64,000 nt of DNA, taken from the NCBI GenBank assembly GCA_023091665.1, contig JALJCQ010000016.1, positions 1,364,001 to 1,428,000 on the forward strand. Reading direction: 5' to 3'. This DNA is from Pythium myriotylum. Taxonomy: Eukaryota; Oomycota; Peronosporomycetes; Pythiales; Pythiaceae. Positions 62,344 through 64,000 of this stretch are shown piece by piece. The notes under the pieces were generated by a model that was given only the letters and a program-made list of their open reading frames with translations, made no database searches and was not told the DNA's origin. Made by a program: the position numbers and the translations under genes. The first letter of the stretch is position 1. Each line of letters starts with the position of its first letter.

Positions 62344-63600
62344 ATGAGAGAATTCAATGCGGAGCTCGTGAAAAACAAGATGGTGTATGAAAACCCAAAG
62401 AGTCGCTGGGCTTCACCGGCGTTGCCTATTAAAAAGCCCAAGGTTGATGAGTTTAGACAAGCATGTGACTACGTCAGGGTGAACGACCAGACCATACCGC
62501 TGGCTGGCGTCATGCCCCATTTGCAGAACCTGGTTCGTCACACTAAGAACAAGTTAGTGTTTGCCCTTTTCGATTTCGTTCGAGGATTTTGGCAACTACC
62601 GTTGCATCCGGACAGTCAGGAACCATTATCCTATGTGACAGACGAGAAGATATATACACCTACCCGAGTCCCGCAAGGATGCTGCGACGCAGCGTTACAT
62701 TTTCAACGTACGATGGAGACGGTGTTTACCGACCTATTGTATAATACGCTGTTAGTGTGGATTGACGACATTCTGTTGTACGCGGATGACATTGACGCTT
62801 ACCTGGTGGTACTTGACAAGTTCTTGTCGACTGTTGATTCCGTCGGACTGAAGCTGAGCGTGAAGAAATCAGTGCTATACCAGACAGAGGTTGAGTGGTG
62901 CGGAAAGTTGATAAACGGTCATGGCGTCAGACATAGCCCTAAGCGAATCCAAGGTCTGGTGGATCTACCGTACCCATCGAATGCCGCAGAGCTACAAACA
63001 TTTCTATGCGCTGCAAACTGGATGCGTGAGTCGATGGTTGACTATGCCCGTACTGTGCGACCACTGCAAGAATGTTTGACGAAAATCCAACATGGGAAAA
63101 GGAAAACCAAGCGAACAGCACAGCGTTTAGAACTTACTTTGAGCGAACACGAAACGGCCGCGTTTGATGCAACCAAGGAGCTTCTGATGAAATCGGCGGT
63201 GATGGCACACCCCGATGAAGAGGCAGAGCTGTGCCTCTTTACGGACGCTAGTGACTACGGATGGGCGATTATTCTCACGCAGGTCGCAGCCTGGCAAAGC
63301 GACATACCTGTTCACGAACAACGACATCAGCTGCTGACATGCATGAGTGGCTCGTTCACTGATTCACAGCTACAGTGGAGCGTGGTAGAAAAAGAAGCAT
63401 ATCCTATCGTCCAAGCCTGTAAAGACGCACCGAACCTGCTCTTGCGCAGCCGTGGGTTTCGCATGTATTGCGACCACCGCAATCTAATCCACATTTTTGC
63501 TCCCGACAAAAACGTGAAAAAAACACACGCGCGGGAAATTGCTCAGATGGGCATTTGTACTCATGGAATATCGATACGTGATCTATCATATACAAGGTGA
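62344..63600 (+). pseudogene. Gypsy reverse transcriptase / RNase H segment
   Basis: A 418-codon open stretch: SRWASPALPIKKP, CDYVRVNDQTIP, DFVRGFWQLPL, RVPQGCCDAALHFQRTME, the catalytic IDDILLYADD, then WCGKLINGHGV, and RNase H (LFTDASDYGWAIIL, WSVVEKEAYPIV). The catalytic aspartates are kept. A frameshift near 63550 separates it from the integrase part. Confidence 0.88.
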
Positions 63601-64000
63601 ACACAATTTATGGGCAGACATGCTCTCACGATGGCGATCACCAATGAACACTCACCGACTAAAAAGACTCACTAGAGCACAGTCGCACGCCGGCCAACAG
63701 CCAATGATTCGGCCCCTTGACTCGGACGGGTTTGTATGGCCCACGCGCAGTGAGATCGCTGCGCTGCAGCGTGCGCATATACACGAGCAATCGGTTTCGA
63801 TAAGCGAATCGAACGATGGGGTGCTAATGGTTGATGGAAAGATCTGGGTTCCAAAGGGCGCGACCCCGCTAAGGAAAAGACTCTGTGTTATCGCTCACTG
63901 CGGAGCGCAAGGCCGTCGTGGCGAGGAGCCCATGCTTACTCACCTGCGGAGACTCTTTAGCATCAGCGATGCCGAGGACACGGTACGACGGTTCTTGAAG

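Larger units (their letters stand above)
60656..64000 (+). mobile_element. Decayed Ty3/gypsy retrotransposon (3' part outside window)
   Basis: In order: Gag-like region (60656-61090), frameshift near 61090, rest of Gag with the zinc-knuckle-like CLKCGGPHWLSKC (about 61536-61574), protease ADSGSDYCLISG (about 61740), two stop codons (TGA 62275-62277 and TAA 62332-62334) in an otherwise continuous frame, reverse transcriptase (from about 62345) with FALFDFVRGFWQLPL and VWIDDILLYADD, RNase H (FTDASDYGWA, about 63240), frameshift near 63550, then HNLWADMLSRW and the start of an integrase region, open to the window edge. RT followed by RNase H and then integrase defines the gypsy type. At least four lesions make it inactive. 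Confidence 0.88.

Overview
The window reads as nuclear DNA of an oomycete (Peronosporales/Pythiales-like). The supporting signs are: a secreted elicitin-like protein with the canonical C-x23-C-x4-C-x14-C core, a large family of SKN1/KRE6-type GH16 beta-glucan proteins, a plant-type two-domain phosphoethanolamine N-methyltransferase, a flagellar outer-arm docking gene (ODAD3/CCDC151, which implies motile zoospores), very short GT-AG introns (49-122 nt, usually 55-75), and a Crypton-type recombinase remnant. The species cannot be named from sequence alone. All gene models were built by hand from reading frame, splice sites, phase arithmetic and remembered family motifs. No database search was run.

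Layout. 1-16.4 kb is gene-dense housekeeping sequence: the 3' end of a coiled-coil gene, an LRR protein, a CLASP/TOG-like protein with a C-terminal membrane span (minus), phosphoethanolamine N-methyltransferase (minus), a NADPH-oxidase/ferric-reductase-like flavocytochrome (minus), three small coiled-coil ORFs and ODAD3. 16.4-18.8 kb looks empty. 18.8-38.3 kb holds six intronless SKN1/KRE6-like GH16 genes (orientation + - + + + -). One of them is frameshifted near its 3' end, and an elicitin-like gene lies between the first two. 39.4-46.9 kb is again housekeeping: a CaMK-type kinase with a lipidation-type N terminus, proteasome subunit alpha-2, a DHHC palmitoyltransferase that appears to need a 5-nt microexon, and a PARL-type rhomboid with an in-frame TAG. 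Two related 32-codon microproteins flank a 1.5-kb gap inside this block.

46.9-64 kb is a different compartment, poor in genes and rich in repeats. It carries three small secreted proteins that share a C-terminal FD-x2-R-x-H-x-GDR motif, long (CT)n tracts, a young full-length Ty1/copia element inserted inside one (CT)n tract, a broken Crypton, a degenerate RNase H domain from a non-LTR element, and a decayed Ty3/gypsy element that runs off the right edge.

The secreted GH16 proteins and the elicitin would act at or outside the plasma membrane. The kinase carries an MGC-type acylation signal and lies about 4 kb from a palmitoyltransferase, but a functional link is only inference. The candidates for undescribed biology are the FD-x2-R-x-H-x-GDR secreted family, the 32-aa PHVWRA microprotein pair, the membrane-anchored TOG protein, the DHHC microexon, and two perfect or near-perfect long hairpins between GH16 genes.
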